Assembly (NCBI GenBank): GCA_035048815.1
Contig: JAUCBN010000021.1
Span: 503,501 to 567,500 of the forward strand
Origin: Abelmoschus esculentus
Lineage: Eukaryota; Streptophyta; Magnoliopsida; Malvales; Malvaceae
Length of the DNA: 64,000 nt
Reading direction: 5' to 3'
A program made the translations under genes and the position numbers. The notes below the pieces were generated by a model. The model saw nothing but the letters and a program-made list of their open reading frames with translations, did no database searches and was not told the DNA's origin. Numbering within the stretch: position 1 is the first letter of the stretch; each line of letters opens with the position of its first letter. Of this stretch, positions 31,508 through 42,754 are shown in pieces.

Positions 31508-32345
31508 TCACCATGAAAATCAAATGATTCCATCAACATGATCTTAAAATATCAAGCATACATGAAGTCTTTCAAGCGTTACCCCGCAAAGCTTGATGAA
31601 ACAAGCATTTGTGAACCACATAGAGTCAATCCTGACTTTCAAGTCCAATCATACTCAATAAGCCAGGGCCCATTCAACAATTAACTAACAAAAAACCCAA
31701 AGATCAAACATAGAACATACAAAAAAACTTAAACCTTGAAGTCAACATGAGAATCAAGTATGTCTCCATCAACATGATGTTAAAATACCAAACGTAAATC
31801 ACATGAAAATCACATTGTACTCGTAAGCTTATAAAGGCATAGAGTTCAAAACATGCAGAGAGAAAGCTTTCAAGCATTATCCGGCAAAGCTTGATGAAGC
31901 AAGCATTTGTGAGTTAACCACACAACGCAATCCTAATTTTCAAGTTCAATCATCTACAATCACATTCAATAAGCCAGGGTCGATTCAACAATTAACTAAC
32001 AAAAGACTCAAAGATCAAACATTGAACATACAACAAATAATTAAACTTTGAAGTCAACATGAGAATCAAGTATGATTCCCTCAACAATGTCTTAGAATAC
32101 CAAACATACATAAATCATATGAAAATCACATTGTACTCGTAAGTTTATAAATGCATAGAGTTCGAAACACGCAGAGAGAAACCTTTCGAGCATTATCCAG
32201 CAAAGCTTGATGAAGCAAGCATTTGTATGTTAACCACACCACACAATGTCAATCCTAGTTTTCAAGTTCAATCGCCTACAATCATAAGCAATAAAAGCCA
32301 GAAACCATACAACAATTAACTAACACAAAAGCCAAAGATTTATTC
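31508..32345. repeat. Three tandem ~300-bp units
   Basis: The landmark CAAAGCTTGATGAA, preceded by GCATTAT or GCGTTAC, occurs at about 31573, 31871 and 32187 (offsets 298 and 316). Each unit also carries CAACAATTAACTAACA, AAGATCAAACAT-like text and, in units 2 and 3, CATTGTACTCGTAAG. Unit 1 is the most diverged. The array lies just 3' of the minus-strand C2 gene. No coding potential was seen. Confidence 0.75.
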
Positions 32346-32538
32346 TTGTAGCAGAAGAAATTAGCACATAAAACACAACAGAGTTATTCTCAGCTCACTT
32401 GTTCTTTGATCGTTTTAATCTCAAACATTAAAAACACAAACCCATTATCAGATCACAAATTATATACACAAATATTTATAAATATAAGCAGTTATTATGG
32501 TAACCTTCATCAGCATTATCATTGTCTGAGAAAACCCA

Positions 32539-33456
32539 TCAATAATCTGGGCGGTGATAATCACTATAATCATCCCTTTCCTTTGAAGTCACTTCATGCT
32601 CGACCCTTTCACCAATCTTTTCTTCTTCGTATTTCAATCCTTCTTCTAACGCCATTCCGCCTAAAGCCCCGGCTACAGTTCCAACAGCTAATCCAGTTCC
32701 CAACCCAACTTTAGGGCCTCCTCGAGGCTTCTGATCATACGGGGAGTAATCTACGGGTGCCGATGGAGTGCCATAGCTTGAGGCTCGTTCAAAGAAGGGG
32801 CGTGGAGGCATGGGTGGAGGCGGGGAAGCGTAGTAATGGCTGGAGTAATAGGGAGAGTAACCCTCGGGGACGGAGGAGTAAGGCGTCGTTGGTGGAGGAG
32901 GAGATGTTGACGGCGGCGGTGGCGGTGGGGGAAGAGAGACGTAAGGTGGAGCAGAGTATCTAGGTGGAGGAGGGGCATTTGTGTAATAATAGCTAGGAGG
33001 AGCAAAATGGTAATCATGAGATGGAGGAAGGGGACGTTCTCGGATCCCGAGTTTCATTCGGATCTTACCTTGGGGACGACCCGATGGTCGGAGAAGAGGG
33101 AACGTTCGGATCTTGGAACTATCATCCGGGTCGGATAATCCCTTGAGTTCAACCCGGAGGGTGGCCACCAAAGGCTTCGGAGTTTCCGAGGGTTTGGAGT
33201 GGAAGATCTCGAGAGTCAAAACGGCGTCGTGGAGAGGAACAACGAGTGGAAGGGTGAAACGCTCGTTCCAAACCGGACGTGTTGAGCCGGAATCGTCAGA
33301 TCGGGTCGAGAGACGTCGATCTGGATCGATCCAGAAGACTGCGTAGGGCTTTAGATCGCCGTTTTGCCAGTTGACGTTTTTCAGATGCTTGGCTGACACG
33401 ATCGTGAGTTCGAGATCGAACGGTCTTGGTGGCGGCGGCCGGGAGTGAGTCGCCAT
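32539..33456 (-). CDS. C2-domain protein, SRC2-like
   Basis: An intact, intronless 305-residue protein starting at ATG 33456 (MATHSRPPPPRPFDLELTIV). Residues about 13-135 form a C2 domain: LELTIVSAKHLKNVNWQNGD, LKPYAVFWIDPDRRLSTRS, PVWNERFTLPL and VLTLEIFHSKP. Its loops have Asp residues (GDLKPY, DPDRR) that may bind calcium, but fewer than classical C2 domains. Residues about 145-235 are Pro/Tyr/Ser-rich (runs of PPPP and YYS). Residues about 250-272 are a Gly/Ala-rich hydrophobic stretch (GLGTGLAVGTVAGALGG), and the end is charged. This order matches SRC2 (soybean-cold-regulated 2) proteins, which localise to ER or plasma membrane and are linked to cold response and NADPH-oxidase regulation. 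The exact orthologue is not settled, so no symbol is given. Confidence 0.88.
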   Translation of the reverse strand: MATHSRPPPPRPFDLELTIVSAKHLKNVNWQNGDLKPYAVFWIDPDRRLSTRSDDSGSTRPVWNERFTLPLVVPLHDAVLTLEIFHSKPSETPKPLVATLRVELKGLSDPDDSSKIRTFPLLRPSGRPQGKIRMKLGIRERPLPPSHDYHFAPPSYYYTNAPPPPRYSAPPYVSLPPPPPPPSTSPPPPTTPYSSVPEGYSPYYSSHYYASPPPPMPPRPFFERASSYGTPSAPVDYSPYDQKPRGGPKVGLGTGLAVGTVAGALGGMALEEGLKYEEEKIGERVEHEVTSKERDDYSDYHRPDY

Positions 33457-34324
33457 GACGGTAGCTGTTGCGGTGGGTTTTGGTAGTTGATTATTCTAAC
33501 GTGCACCGGATCAAGTGGCGCGTAAAATAGTTGGGATTTTTCTGAAAGACAATCAGGGACTGGAGATTGCTTAGGAAGGGGAGAAAAGAAAAAGAGCAGT
33601 GAAAATGACGGTTTTAGCCTCAGTAGTTGGCGGGTTTTTATTGTGATCATGCGTGTATCCGTTTTGGAATAGTATACTATAGTTTGGTCAAATTGTCTAT
33701 TAGGTCCATGTATTGTTTTTTTTTTCGGATTTAGTCCATTTATTAAATTTTAATATTTTAGTTTTTCAAAATCAAGTATTTTCAGCTATTTTATATTATA
33801 ATTTAAATTGTTTATTCAAAATTCTTATATAGTTTATCCTTATATATCTATTTAAATTGTATATGTATTGTTTTTTTTATCATTCGTATAGAGTTTATGT
33901 TTATTCAAAATTCGATGTATTAAAAAACAATTAAACTATAAGTACAAGAATAGTATTTTTTTTAATCAAATAAAGATATTATATTTTTATATCGTAATTA
34001 CAATTCATATAAGATATAACAACACAAACATCTTTAGTCATTAGATTAATTAATAGATCTTAGTATAAGATATGATTTCATTAAATTTAAAACTAATAAA
34101 TCTTAAAAATTAAACTAGAAAAAATTAGAGAATATTAATTTAATTTTAGGGTAAACTATATAAATAGTCACCGTACTATTGGATTGATGTTGAAATGGTC
34201 ATTATTATTTAAAAAACGATAAATATACCACTTAACTATTAAAATGGTTCCAATATATTCACCGACCATTAAAAATTAATAGACTGATGACGTAACAATT
34301 AAAAATAAAATAGAATAATTCTTT
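33457..34324. other. C2-gene upstream region and AT-rich intergenic DNA
   Basis: 33457-33660 is the likely promoter and leader of the C2 gene. 33660-34320 is AT-rich with phrases typical of small dispersed repeats (GGGTAAACTATATAAATAGTC at about 34149). No gene was seen. Confidence 0.4.
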
Positions 34325-34495
34325 TTTTTAATTAACTAATATTGATTACAATAGTATTTGTTCTAAAATATAATCTCCACCATTTGACATTGATCGCTCA
34401 ATTACTTTGCTGACATCATTGATATTTGAACCTGTGACCTTTAAGAACAACAACAATTTCTTGAACCACTTGAGTTAGAGGGCTCATGCAATAAA
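34325..34495 (-). mobile_element. tRNA-derived SINE, copy 3
   Basis: The reverse complement reads GAGCCCTCTAACTCAAGTGG (box-A-like), then AGGTCACAGGTTCAAATATC (box-B-like). The same body as the two SINEs at 13.2-13.6 kb follows (ATTGAGCGATCAATGTCAAA) before an A-rich tail at the low-coordinate end. The box B has decayed compared with copy 2. Target duplications were not resolved in the surrounding T-rich DNA. Confidence 0.68.
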
Positions 34496-34550
34496 TATTT
34501 TTCTTTTGTACGATAAGTTTAGACATTGTTATTTATTTTTTAAAACTCAG

Positions 34551-34983
34551 GGGAGGAATTATTAAAATATTGTGATTGGAAACTTTATTTTTAAAAATAT
34601 GGTTCACACATCATTATTTTCCACAATATTGTGGATTACTGTAACGTTCAGAAGGTCTCATGCATACAACCCGTCTTTGAACAGTGATTCAAATAAAAAA
34701 AATAATATTTCGACAAAGACCTCATGCATACAACCCGACTTTGAATAGTGATTTGAAGAAAAAAAAATGACAAAGGCTGCATGCATGTGTAAACACTATT
34801 CAAAGTCGGGTTGTAAACCCTTGGCCTTTGTCGAAATATTATTTTTTATTCGAATTACTGTTCAAAAACGGGTGTATACATGAGGTCTTCTGAACGCTAT
34901 AGTGATCCATAATATTATAAAAAATAATGATGTTGAACCATATTTTTGAAAATAAAATTTTCAATATTTTAATAATTCCTCCC
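34551..34983. mobile_element. 433-bp foldback element
   Basis: The left end GGGAGGAATTATTAAAATATTG and the right end AATATTTTAATAATTCCTCCC are near-perfect inverted repeats. The arms run inward for over 200 bases, with matched landmarks such as ACATCATTATTTT, GTTCAGAAGGTCTCATGCAT and CAACCCGACTTTGAATAGTG. A ~20-base spacer with GCTGCATGCATG lies at the centre. Within the left arm the block CTCATGCATACAACCCG occurs twice. No protein is encoded and no clear target duplication was found. Confidence 0.7.
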
Positions 34984-35857
34984 TTTTCTGGCCAAATTGC
35001 TTTTCATTTTGACTTGAGAAATGTTTTTTAAAATTAAAAAATTTTAGCTTTTAAATTTTTCAAAAATACTTTTAAATGAAATTATTTATTTATTTATTTT
35101 TGTTTATATTATTAATTTTTTATATTTGTAAAAAAATATTAAATATTTACCCAAAAATATTTTTGATAATAATATTAAATACTTATATTTAAATCAAACA
35201 ATCCAAAAATACTTTTTAAAATACTTCTTAAAAGTATTTTTCAGATGAAACTGATCCCAAATTTTCTCATATTTATATTAGGAGAGATTATATCATGGTC
35301 TCTTTCTACTACGTTATCCGTGATTCATATAATAAGTTTGTTCATCTTTAAATAACTATTTGAATAAATGTTAACCATCTTCAGCAAATTGGATCGCCTT
35401 CACATTATTCCTGTCTCGGAGACGTGGGATAACTCTTAGGTAGCGTCCCGTGTTTCATAGCTTTCATCTATCTTAATCTTCCTTGTTCAATTGCTGTTAG
35501 GGCCACCTTTGATTTCAAACTGCAGATTGTCGATTGCCTTGGTCGCCTTGGTCCTCCAGCTCCAACCAATGTACGTCAATGTCCTGCTTCTAGTCCAGTG
35601 TACTAGTCAAAACTAAGAACATATGAGCAATGACTGGCTGTGTTAGGGTGGTGGGGGTACATTAAAGGTTTCCGTGTGGGTCAGTTTGTGCTCTCAGGGA
35701 CCAGCAAGCCCTGACGACTGGACTGAAACGAAAAGATACAAAGGAAGACTTCTGACTTGCAAAGCAATAAGAACATATTTCTATTGGATTAAGGAAAGTA
35801 GCCTGCAAAATCACTAACATATGTTATCATCAAAATCTACTGAAAATAAGCTCAACC
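34984..35857. other. Upstream region of the receptor-kinase pseudogene
   Basis: 34990-35280 is AT-rich. From 35290 to 35857 composition rises and the sequence looks low-copy, as expected of a promoter and leader. I see no coding exon here. Confidence 0.4.
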
Positions 35858-35892
35858 ATGGCCACACTTGCTTGGTTCATCACCCTTCTTGC

Positions 35893-36435
35893 TATTGGGG
35901 AAACCGGGTTATTTCCCACACGAATGTAGCTTCAAATTTGAGTTGAAATGTCAAAATTGAAACCACCAAAGTTTGCATAGCAAACAAACCCATCAAACTA
36001 TTGAATATTGTTATCCAAAGAAACCCCCAATAAACAACCAAAATAAATAATGGAGAGAACACAGAGAATTTACGAGGTTCGACAAATGTCTACTCCTCAG
36101 GCACCACCACCGGATGATAACTTCACTATTACCAAAAATGGTACAAACAAATGGAATTTCCAAGAATTCACGAATACAACAAATGGGAGAAGAAAGAACC
36201 AAATGGGAGAGATGATTATGATTTTTGGGATGATATGAAATGAAAACTTTATCCCTATTTATAGTTAGGCTCTAAGGACTAAACCTGTAAATAGCCTAAT
36301 ATTTAAGGACCCAAAAATAATTTTCTAATACACCATTTAATACCAAATTAAATGGCTCAATTTAATTTCTATTAAATGGGTATATTAAATTCAAATTAAT
36401 GGCCATGAAACTTACGTTTCAAGCCATATGTAACA
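35893..36435 (-). repeat. 3' LTR of the copia element
   Basis: 543 bases. The inner end is ATATGTAACA; the outer end reads TATTGGGG where the partner has TGTTGGGG, so the terminal CA (minus strand) has mutated. By eye it differs from the other LTR at roughly 30 positions. Confidence 0.88.
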
Positions 36436-36639
36436 AATCTTCACCTTGGCTTGAAATTCACAAAGCTTCTCTAAGTCTTCTTCAACTCCCCAAAATAAAG
36501 TTATCTTCTGCAGTGCCTCCAAATGCGCTCACGAGCGCCATACACCCGAAGGTGCTCAAACTCGCAGGATATTAATCAAGTTCAAACAATAACTGAACTT
36601 GATTGCTGTTACCACCTTGGTCAACATATCTGCAGGATT

Positions 36640-39600
36640 TTATGATGTTACAATCTTCTGAAGTAGAATCTTTCCTTCTTCAAAGATCTCCCGCACAAAG
36701 TGATACCTCACGTCGATGTGCTTAGTCTTTGAATGGTAGACTTGATTTTTTGCTAAATGGATATCACTCTGACTGTCACAATAGAGACTAATGTGACTTT
36801 GAACAACTCCCAAGTCTTCCAACAATCCGTTAAGCCAAATCGCTTCTTTAACAGACTCTGAAACTATCATATACTCTGCCTCTGTAGTAGACAAAGCCAC
36901 CGTAGACTGTAAAATAGACCTCCAACTCACTGACGTTTTTGCTAGAATAAATAAATATCCAGTAGTTGATCGACGCTTATCCAAATCACCAGCATAGTCG
37001 GAATCAACATATACAACAATAATCTGACCAAGTTCTTCATCCTTCTCAAACACTAAACCAACATCTACGGTTTGTTGGAGATACTGTAGAATCCATTTTA
37101 CAGCTTGTCAATGTCCTTTTCCAGGATCATGCATGTACCTGCTCACAACTCCAACTGCTTGTGAAATGTCAGGCCGCGTACACATCATCGCATACATCAA
37201 GCTCCCTACTGCATTAGCATATGGAACTTTTGTCATATATTCTCGCTCTTCATCAGTTTTAGGAGATAACTAAGAACTAAGTTTCAAATGAGAAGCGAGT
37301 GAGGTACTTACATGTTTTGTATTATCATTCATACCAAAACATTGTAATACCTTTTTCAAATATTGCTTCTGAGTTAAACAAAGTCTGCCTCTCCGTCTGT
37401 CTCTACTTATCTCCATGCTGAAAATCTTCTTGGCCTCACCAAGATCTTTCATCTCAAACTCTTGATTCAACTGAGCTTTCAATCTGTCAATCTCTTGTTG
37501 ACTCTTTGAAGCGATCAACATATCATCAACATACAAGAGAAGATAAATGAAAGAACCATCTTGTAGCTTTCGCAAATACACACAATGATCGTATTTGCTT
37601 CTTGTGTACCTCTGCCTCATCATAAAACTATCAAATCACTTGTACCACTGCCTCAGAGATTGTTTTAATCCATAAAGCGATTTGTTCAACTTGCAAACCC
37701 ATTTCTCACCACCAACATTCATATATCCTTCTGGCTGAGTCATATAGATCTCATCTTCTAAATCACCATGCAAGAAAGTCGTCTTTACATCGAGTTGAAC
37801 TAGCTCCAAATTCAATTGTGCTATCAAGGCTAACAATATTCTAATGGAGGAATGCTTTACAACAGGGGAAAATACTTCATTGTAGTCAATTCCCTCCTTC
37901 TGAGTGTAGCCTTTAGCTACCAATCTTGTCTTGTAGCGAACATCTTTCTTGCTGGGAGATCCATCTTTCTTTGCAAATATCCACTTGCATCCAATTGGCA
38001 TTTTACCTTTCGGTAAATACGTCAAATCTCAGGTGTTATTCTTCTAGAGAGATTGCATTTCTTCATCCATGACAATTTTCCACTTATCACTTTCTAAGCT
38101 TTGCATTGCTTCTTGATAAGTGATAGAGATACCATCATCAACAACCGAGAGGGCATAGGCCATCATATCTGTAAATCGAGCAGGTTTACGAATTTCTCTC
38201 CTTGGCCTTCTAACTGCAAGTGGTTTTGGTGTCTCCAATGGTTCTTGGGTTTAAACATCATCATCTTCTAATTCATCTATTTGAGTTAGAGAATCAGTAA
38301 CATCAATTATTGGGTTAATCATCGTTCGTTGAAGCTCCACCTGTTTTGGAGTACACTCCACTTGCTGTGGAGTATTACCCGTCTGAACATCTCCATTTGT
38401 TACCTTCTTCAACATGACAGATTCATCAAAGGTAACATCTCTACTACAAATTATCTTCTTTGTCTCCAAGCATCAAAGATGAAACCCCTTCACTCCATGG
38501 GTGATTCCCATAAAGAGAGTCTTCTTTGCTCTAGGATCAAGCTTTGACTCCTTTACATGATAGTATGCAGTGGATCCAAATACATGTAAGGAATCATAAT
38601 CTGTAGCAGGTTTTCCCGACCAAACCTCCAATGGTATTTTTCCTTCAATCGCTGATGACGGTAGACGATTAATGAGATGACCAGCATATGTCACAGCCTC
38701 AGCCCAAAATGATTTGTCCAACCCAGCATTGGATAACATACATCGAACTTTCTCAAGTAACGTTCGATTCATACGCTCTGCCACCCCATTCTGTTGTGGT
38801 GTATGTCTAACAGTGAGATTTGACAAACGTCAAAGAGCGGATCACTTCTATATTCCCCTCCATTGTCCGTCCTAAGTCGTTTAATTCTCTTGCCAGTCTG
38901 GTTCTCGATCATATTTTTCCACTTTAGGCAAACTTTGAGAACTTCATCTTTAGACTTCATTGTATACACCAAAACTCTTCTGGAAAAGTCATCAACAAAA
39001 GTTATAAAATAGTGTTTTCCTCCCAATGATACTGTTTTGGAAGGACCCCACACATCTGAGTGAACATAATCCAAAATACCTTTCGTATTATGGATAACAG
39101 TGCCGAATTTCACTCTCTTTTGCTTTCTCAAAACACAATGCTCATAAAAGTTTAACTTACAAGCCTTTGCACCTTTCAACAATCCTTGCTTTGCCAGAAT
39201 TTGCAAGGATTTCTCACCAGCGTGTCCCAACCGCATATACCATAACATGGCTGAATCCAATTTGTCTCCCTTGAAAGCTACTGCTCCTGCTCCAATAACT
39301 ATATTACCTTGGTAATAATACAAGTTATTTTTCCTGATGCCCTTCATTATTACCAACGCACCAGATGTAACTTTTAAAATCCCATCTCTCATAGTAACAA
39401 CAAAGCCTTTAGATTCCAAGGCTCCCAACGAGATGAGATTCTTCTTTAAACTGGGCATATATCGAACATCAGTCAAAACTTTAGTTGACCCATCTTGATT
39501 CTTCAAACAAATTGAACCTATACCAACAGTTTTACAAGCGTTGTCATTGCCCATATAAACAACTCCTCCATTTAGTTCTGCTAAATCGGAGAACCACTCC

Positions 39601-39680
39601 CGGTTAGGAGACATATGATAGGTGCAACCCGAATCCAATATCCACTCATCTGAATAGAAAGTTGATGGTGAAGCAATTAG
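36640..39680 (-). pseudogene. Copia pol polyprotein, interrupted by stops and frameshifts
   Basis: Read from high to low coordinates. Protease: DSGCTYHMSPN (39638 down). GAG-pre-integrase: MLWYMRLGHAGEKSL. Integrase: DVWGPS, VDDFSRRV and RTDNGGEY, then a frameshift near 38820 and PQQNGVAERMNRT carrying the last acidic residue. Reverse transcriptase: GCKWIFAKKDG, LDVKTTFLHGDLEDEIYM, LYGLKQSLRQWYK, then after a stop LLLYVDDMLIA with the YVDD active site. RNase H: YVDSDYAGDLDKRRSTTG and HSKTKHIDVRYHFVRE. Breaks occur near 38820, 38470, 38240, 38035, 37630, 37265 and 37060. All copia domains are recognisable, but no continuous protein is possible. Confidence 0.9.
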
Positions 39681-39743
39681 TGATATTTCAGAGTCACTAG
39701 TATCATGCTCTGCAACACATACATCTGGAGCAACTTTTCATTT

Positions 39744-40484
39744 TCATTTTCTCTTTAGCTTCGGACAATCTTTCTTCCAATGGCCTTTCTTACGGCAAAA
39801 AACACATTCATCTTTCTCAAGTATGGACTTCGACTTTGATCTCCCTCTCCACTTTGATCTTTGGCTTTTCGAGCGACCTCTTGCCACCATGGCCTCCGCT
39901 GCATTATTCTTGTTTTCTATCTTTGTTTTCTTTCTTAGCTCGTAACTATACAAAGCAACAGTTACATCTTTAAAGGACACTTCTTCCTTTCCATGAAGTA
40001 ACATTGTTTTAAGGTGCTCAAATTCATCTAGAAGTGATGACAACAACGTTAAAGCCAAATCTTCATCTTTAAAAGTTTCATCCATGCCCAATAAGTCTGG
40101 CACTAACTCATTAAAGGCAGTGATATGTTCATTCATGTTGGTGCCTGGTTGATAATCAAATCGAAACAATCTTTTCTTCATGTAGAGACGATTCTGAGAG
40201 CTTTTTTTTAGGAACTTTTCCTCCAATGCTTTCCACAGCTTGCATGCAGAAGTCTCATTCTTATAGACATACTTCTGCTCCCTTGAAAGACAAGATCGAA
40301 TCGTACCACACGCCATACGATTGATTGTTTTCCAATCATTCTCCATCATATCTTCAGGCATTTCTTCTTAAATGGCAACATCCAAACCTTGTTGGAATAA
40401 AGCATCTAGCACCTTACCTTGTCACATGCCGAAATGACCGGATCCATCAAACAACTCCACCGAGAAGCTTGCATTTGACATCAT
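39744..40484 (-). pseudogene. Copia gag with two nonsense codons
   Basis: It starts at about 40484 with ATGATGTCAAATGC and reads SVELFDGSGHFGM, then TGA where a Trp is expected. A second stop (TAA) precedes EEMPEDMMEN at about 40367. The rest (to 39744) includes the UBN2/gag core (LWKALEEKFLKKSSQNRLYM), a basic RSKSQRSKWRGRSKSKS region and a CCHC zinc knuckle (CVFCRKKGHWKKDC). Gag would form the virus-like particle and bind RNA. The stops prevent full-length translation. Confidence 0.85.
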
Positions 40485-40759
40485 TCTCCTTACCGGTACA
40501 GTAAAAGAGCTTGATGCCCCAGCTGACCCGTCTTTTGCCATAACAACGAACAATATTCAATAACCGCTCTTATGCAAGAACTAGATACTGAGAACACTAC
40601 ACCAGGTAAGTTCCCAAGAAAGAGAGGTGGATCACACGGATCACTTAAGTACCAAGTCTTTCCTAGACAGAACTTTCCTAGACATGCAATGTCAACAATA
40701 TCACAATTTTTTGCAGACCGAGCAACCGAGATAACCTTCACCGAAGCTTTGATACCAAT

Positions 40760-41302
40760 TGTTGGGGAAACCGGGTTATTTCCCACACGAACATAGCTTC
40801 AAATTTGAGTTGAAATGTCAAAATTAAAACCACCAAAGTTTGCACAGCAAACAAACCCGTCAAACTATTGAATATTGTTATCCAAGGAAACCCCCAATGA
40901 ACAACCAAAATAAATAATGGAGAGAACACAGAGAATTTACGAGGTTCGACAAATGTCTACTCCTCGGGCACCACCACCGGATGATAACTTCACTATTACC
41001 AAAAATAGTACAAACAAATGGAATTTCTAAGAATTTCCGAATATAATAAATGGGAGAAGAAAGAACCAAATGAGAGAGATGGTTAGGATTTTTTGGATGA
41101 TATAAAATGAAAACTTCATCCCTATTTATAGCTAGGCTCCAGGGATTAAACCTATAAATAGCCTAATATTTAAGGACTCAAAAATAATTTTCTTATACAC
41201 CATTTAATACCAAATTAAATGGCTCAATTTAATTTCTATTAAATGGGTATATTAAATTCAAATTAATGGCCATGAAACTTACGTTTCAAGCCATATGTAA
41301 CA
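40760..41302 (-). repeat. 5' LTR of the copia element
   Basis: 543 bases with intact TGTTGGGG..ATATGTAACA ends (TG..CA). It is followed on the minus strand by the primer-binding site. Length is identical to the 3' LTR. Confidence 0.9.
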
Positions 41303-42754
41303 CTTTCCTATGTCTCCATCGGTGTTGGGGTTGCCTTTGCTTCAACTCTGGCTGCTGGTTCGATCATGTCATGCAGTAAAGTTGGAAGGGTCATCATCCG
41401 TATTGATCAACAGTATATGTTGGGAAGTAAACTTGAGAAATTGAATTTCTCTTGCTTCCCAAACCTTGCTTATCTTGAGCTTTCTTTTTCTGGGAAGGGT
41501 GGAAGCATCCCACCACAAATTGGTGATTTATCATCCCTGGAGTACCTGGATCTTTCTTACAATTATCTAACAGGTGAGTTACCCCAATCCCTCGGAAAAC
41601 TCACTCGTTTGAAAGTGTTGAGGCTTTCTTACAACTCTTTTGAAGGTTCCATCCCTTACACTTTGCGTTATCTAATCCTTTTGAAGCTGTTGGACCTATC
41701 CTACAACCGAATAACCGGACCTATCCCTCCTACTTTGGGAGACTTGGCCAATTTGACAGTGTTGGACCTATCCCATAACCAAATCACTGGTACTATCCCT
41801 TCTACCCTGGGAAACTTGAAGAATCTGGTTGCATTGAGTTCCAGTAACAACAAGCTCAGTGGTTTGATCCCTTTGTCACTATCTAATTTATCAAGTTTGA
41901 AGTACTTGTACTTCGATTCGAATCTTCTACAAGGTCCGATTCCCGGGGATATTGGAAACTTGAAGAATCTGGTTGCTTTGAACATCAGTAGCAACAAGCT
42001 TAGTGGTTTGATCCCTTCATCACTGTCAACTTTATCAAGTTTGATCGGTTTGTACCATGATTCAAATCTTTTAGAAGGTCCTTTGCCAGTAGAAGAGGGG
42101 AATTTCAGAGCTTTAAGGTACCTTCACCTCGGATTTCGGCACGGCTAGACTCCTGGATCCTGATTCTTCCAATCAAACAATGCTTGCAGGTACCTACGGA
42201 TACATTGCACCAGGTAAAGCATCAAAGTTCTTGAGCTGTCTCGACCGTCCATCGTGATTCTTTTGATTCTGATTCTTTTGCTGTTGACTGCAGAACTTGC
42301 TTATACCATGGTTGTAACTGAGAAATGTGATGTGTATAGCTTTGGAGTATTGGCACTTGAAATACTCATGGGAAAGCATCCTGGTGAACTCTTGGTATCA
42401 CTCTCAGCATCATCTTCCTGCCACATAATGTTAAGTGATATATTAGATCCACGCCTATCACTTCCGAGCGATCGGAGACTGGCAAACGATGTTGTTTTTG
42501 CCGCAACAATTGCCTTTGCCTGCTTAAGGTCGAACCCAAAGTTCCGGCCAACGATGAAGCGTGTGTCCCAAGAGTTTCTTTGTCGGAAAAGAGCGGTAGC
42601 AGATCGTCTGCAAGTTATACCTTTGGTGCAACTGAAGAACCATGATCTGTATATGGAAGGTGAAGATGAAATTCAGTCTGAGACTGCAGTCCTAGATGGT
42701 GAAATCCATGGAGTTCTTCAACTTAATTTCCAGTTCATATGAAGTAGTCTAGCC

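Larger units (their letters stand above)
35893..41302 (-). mobile_element. Ty1/copia LTR retrotransposon, nearly complete but decayed
   Basis: It is a 5.4 kb element on the minus strand with 543-bp LTRs at both ends, flanked by CTTGC (35888-35892) and CTTTC (41303-41307). That is a 5-bp target duplication with one mismatch. A TGGTATCAAAGC primer-binding site for initiator Met tRNA lies at 40746-40757 and an AAGGTGAAGATT-like purine tract just inside the 3' LTR. Gag and pol are present in TNT1-like order (protease, integrase, reverse transcriptase, RNase H) but carry several stops and frameshifts. It is therefore non-autonomous. It lies antisense to the gene it interrupts. Confidence 0.92.
35858..42742 (+). 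pseudogene. LRR receptor-like kinase (MIK2-like, subfamily XII/XI type), split by copia and internally deleted
   Basis: Segments 35858-35892 and 41303-42742. ATG at 35858 gives MATLAWFITLL, the start of a signal peptide. The copia element then interrupts, and the frame resumes at 41303-41308 with YVSIGVGVAF and LAAGSIMSC. About eight plant-type LRRs follow to 42118 (LDLSYNYLTGELPQSLGKL and similar), including a two-repeat unit duplicated at 144-bp offset. At about 42119-42125 the LRR frame changes directly into kinase text: SDFGTARLLDPDSS, AGTYGYIAP, an intron (about 42215-42292), then ELAYTMVVTEKCDVYSFGVL and RPTMKRVSQEF to TGA at 42742. The last LRRs, transmembrane segment, Gly-rich loop, catalytic Lys and HRD loop are absent, so the kinase could not work. 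Such kinases perceive peptides or damage at the plasma membrane. Confidence 0.85.

Noticed and set aside
31508..32345. CRISPR-like array
   Set aside because: This is a plant nuclear region and the units are ~300 bp tandem copies without short repeat-spacer structure.
35893..41302. Treating the copia element as autonomous
   Set aside because: Gag has two nonsense codons and pol several stops and frameshifts, although YVDD, zinc knuckle and both LTRs are present.
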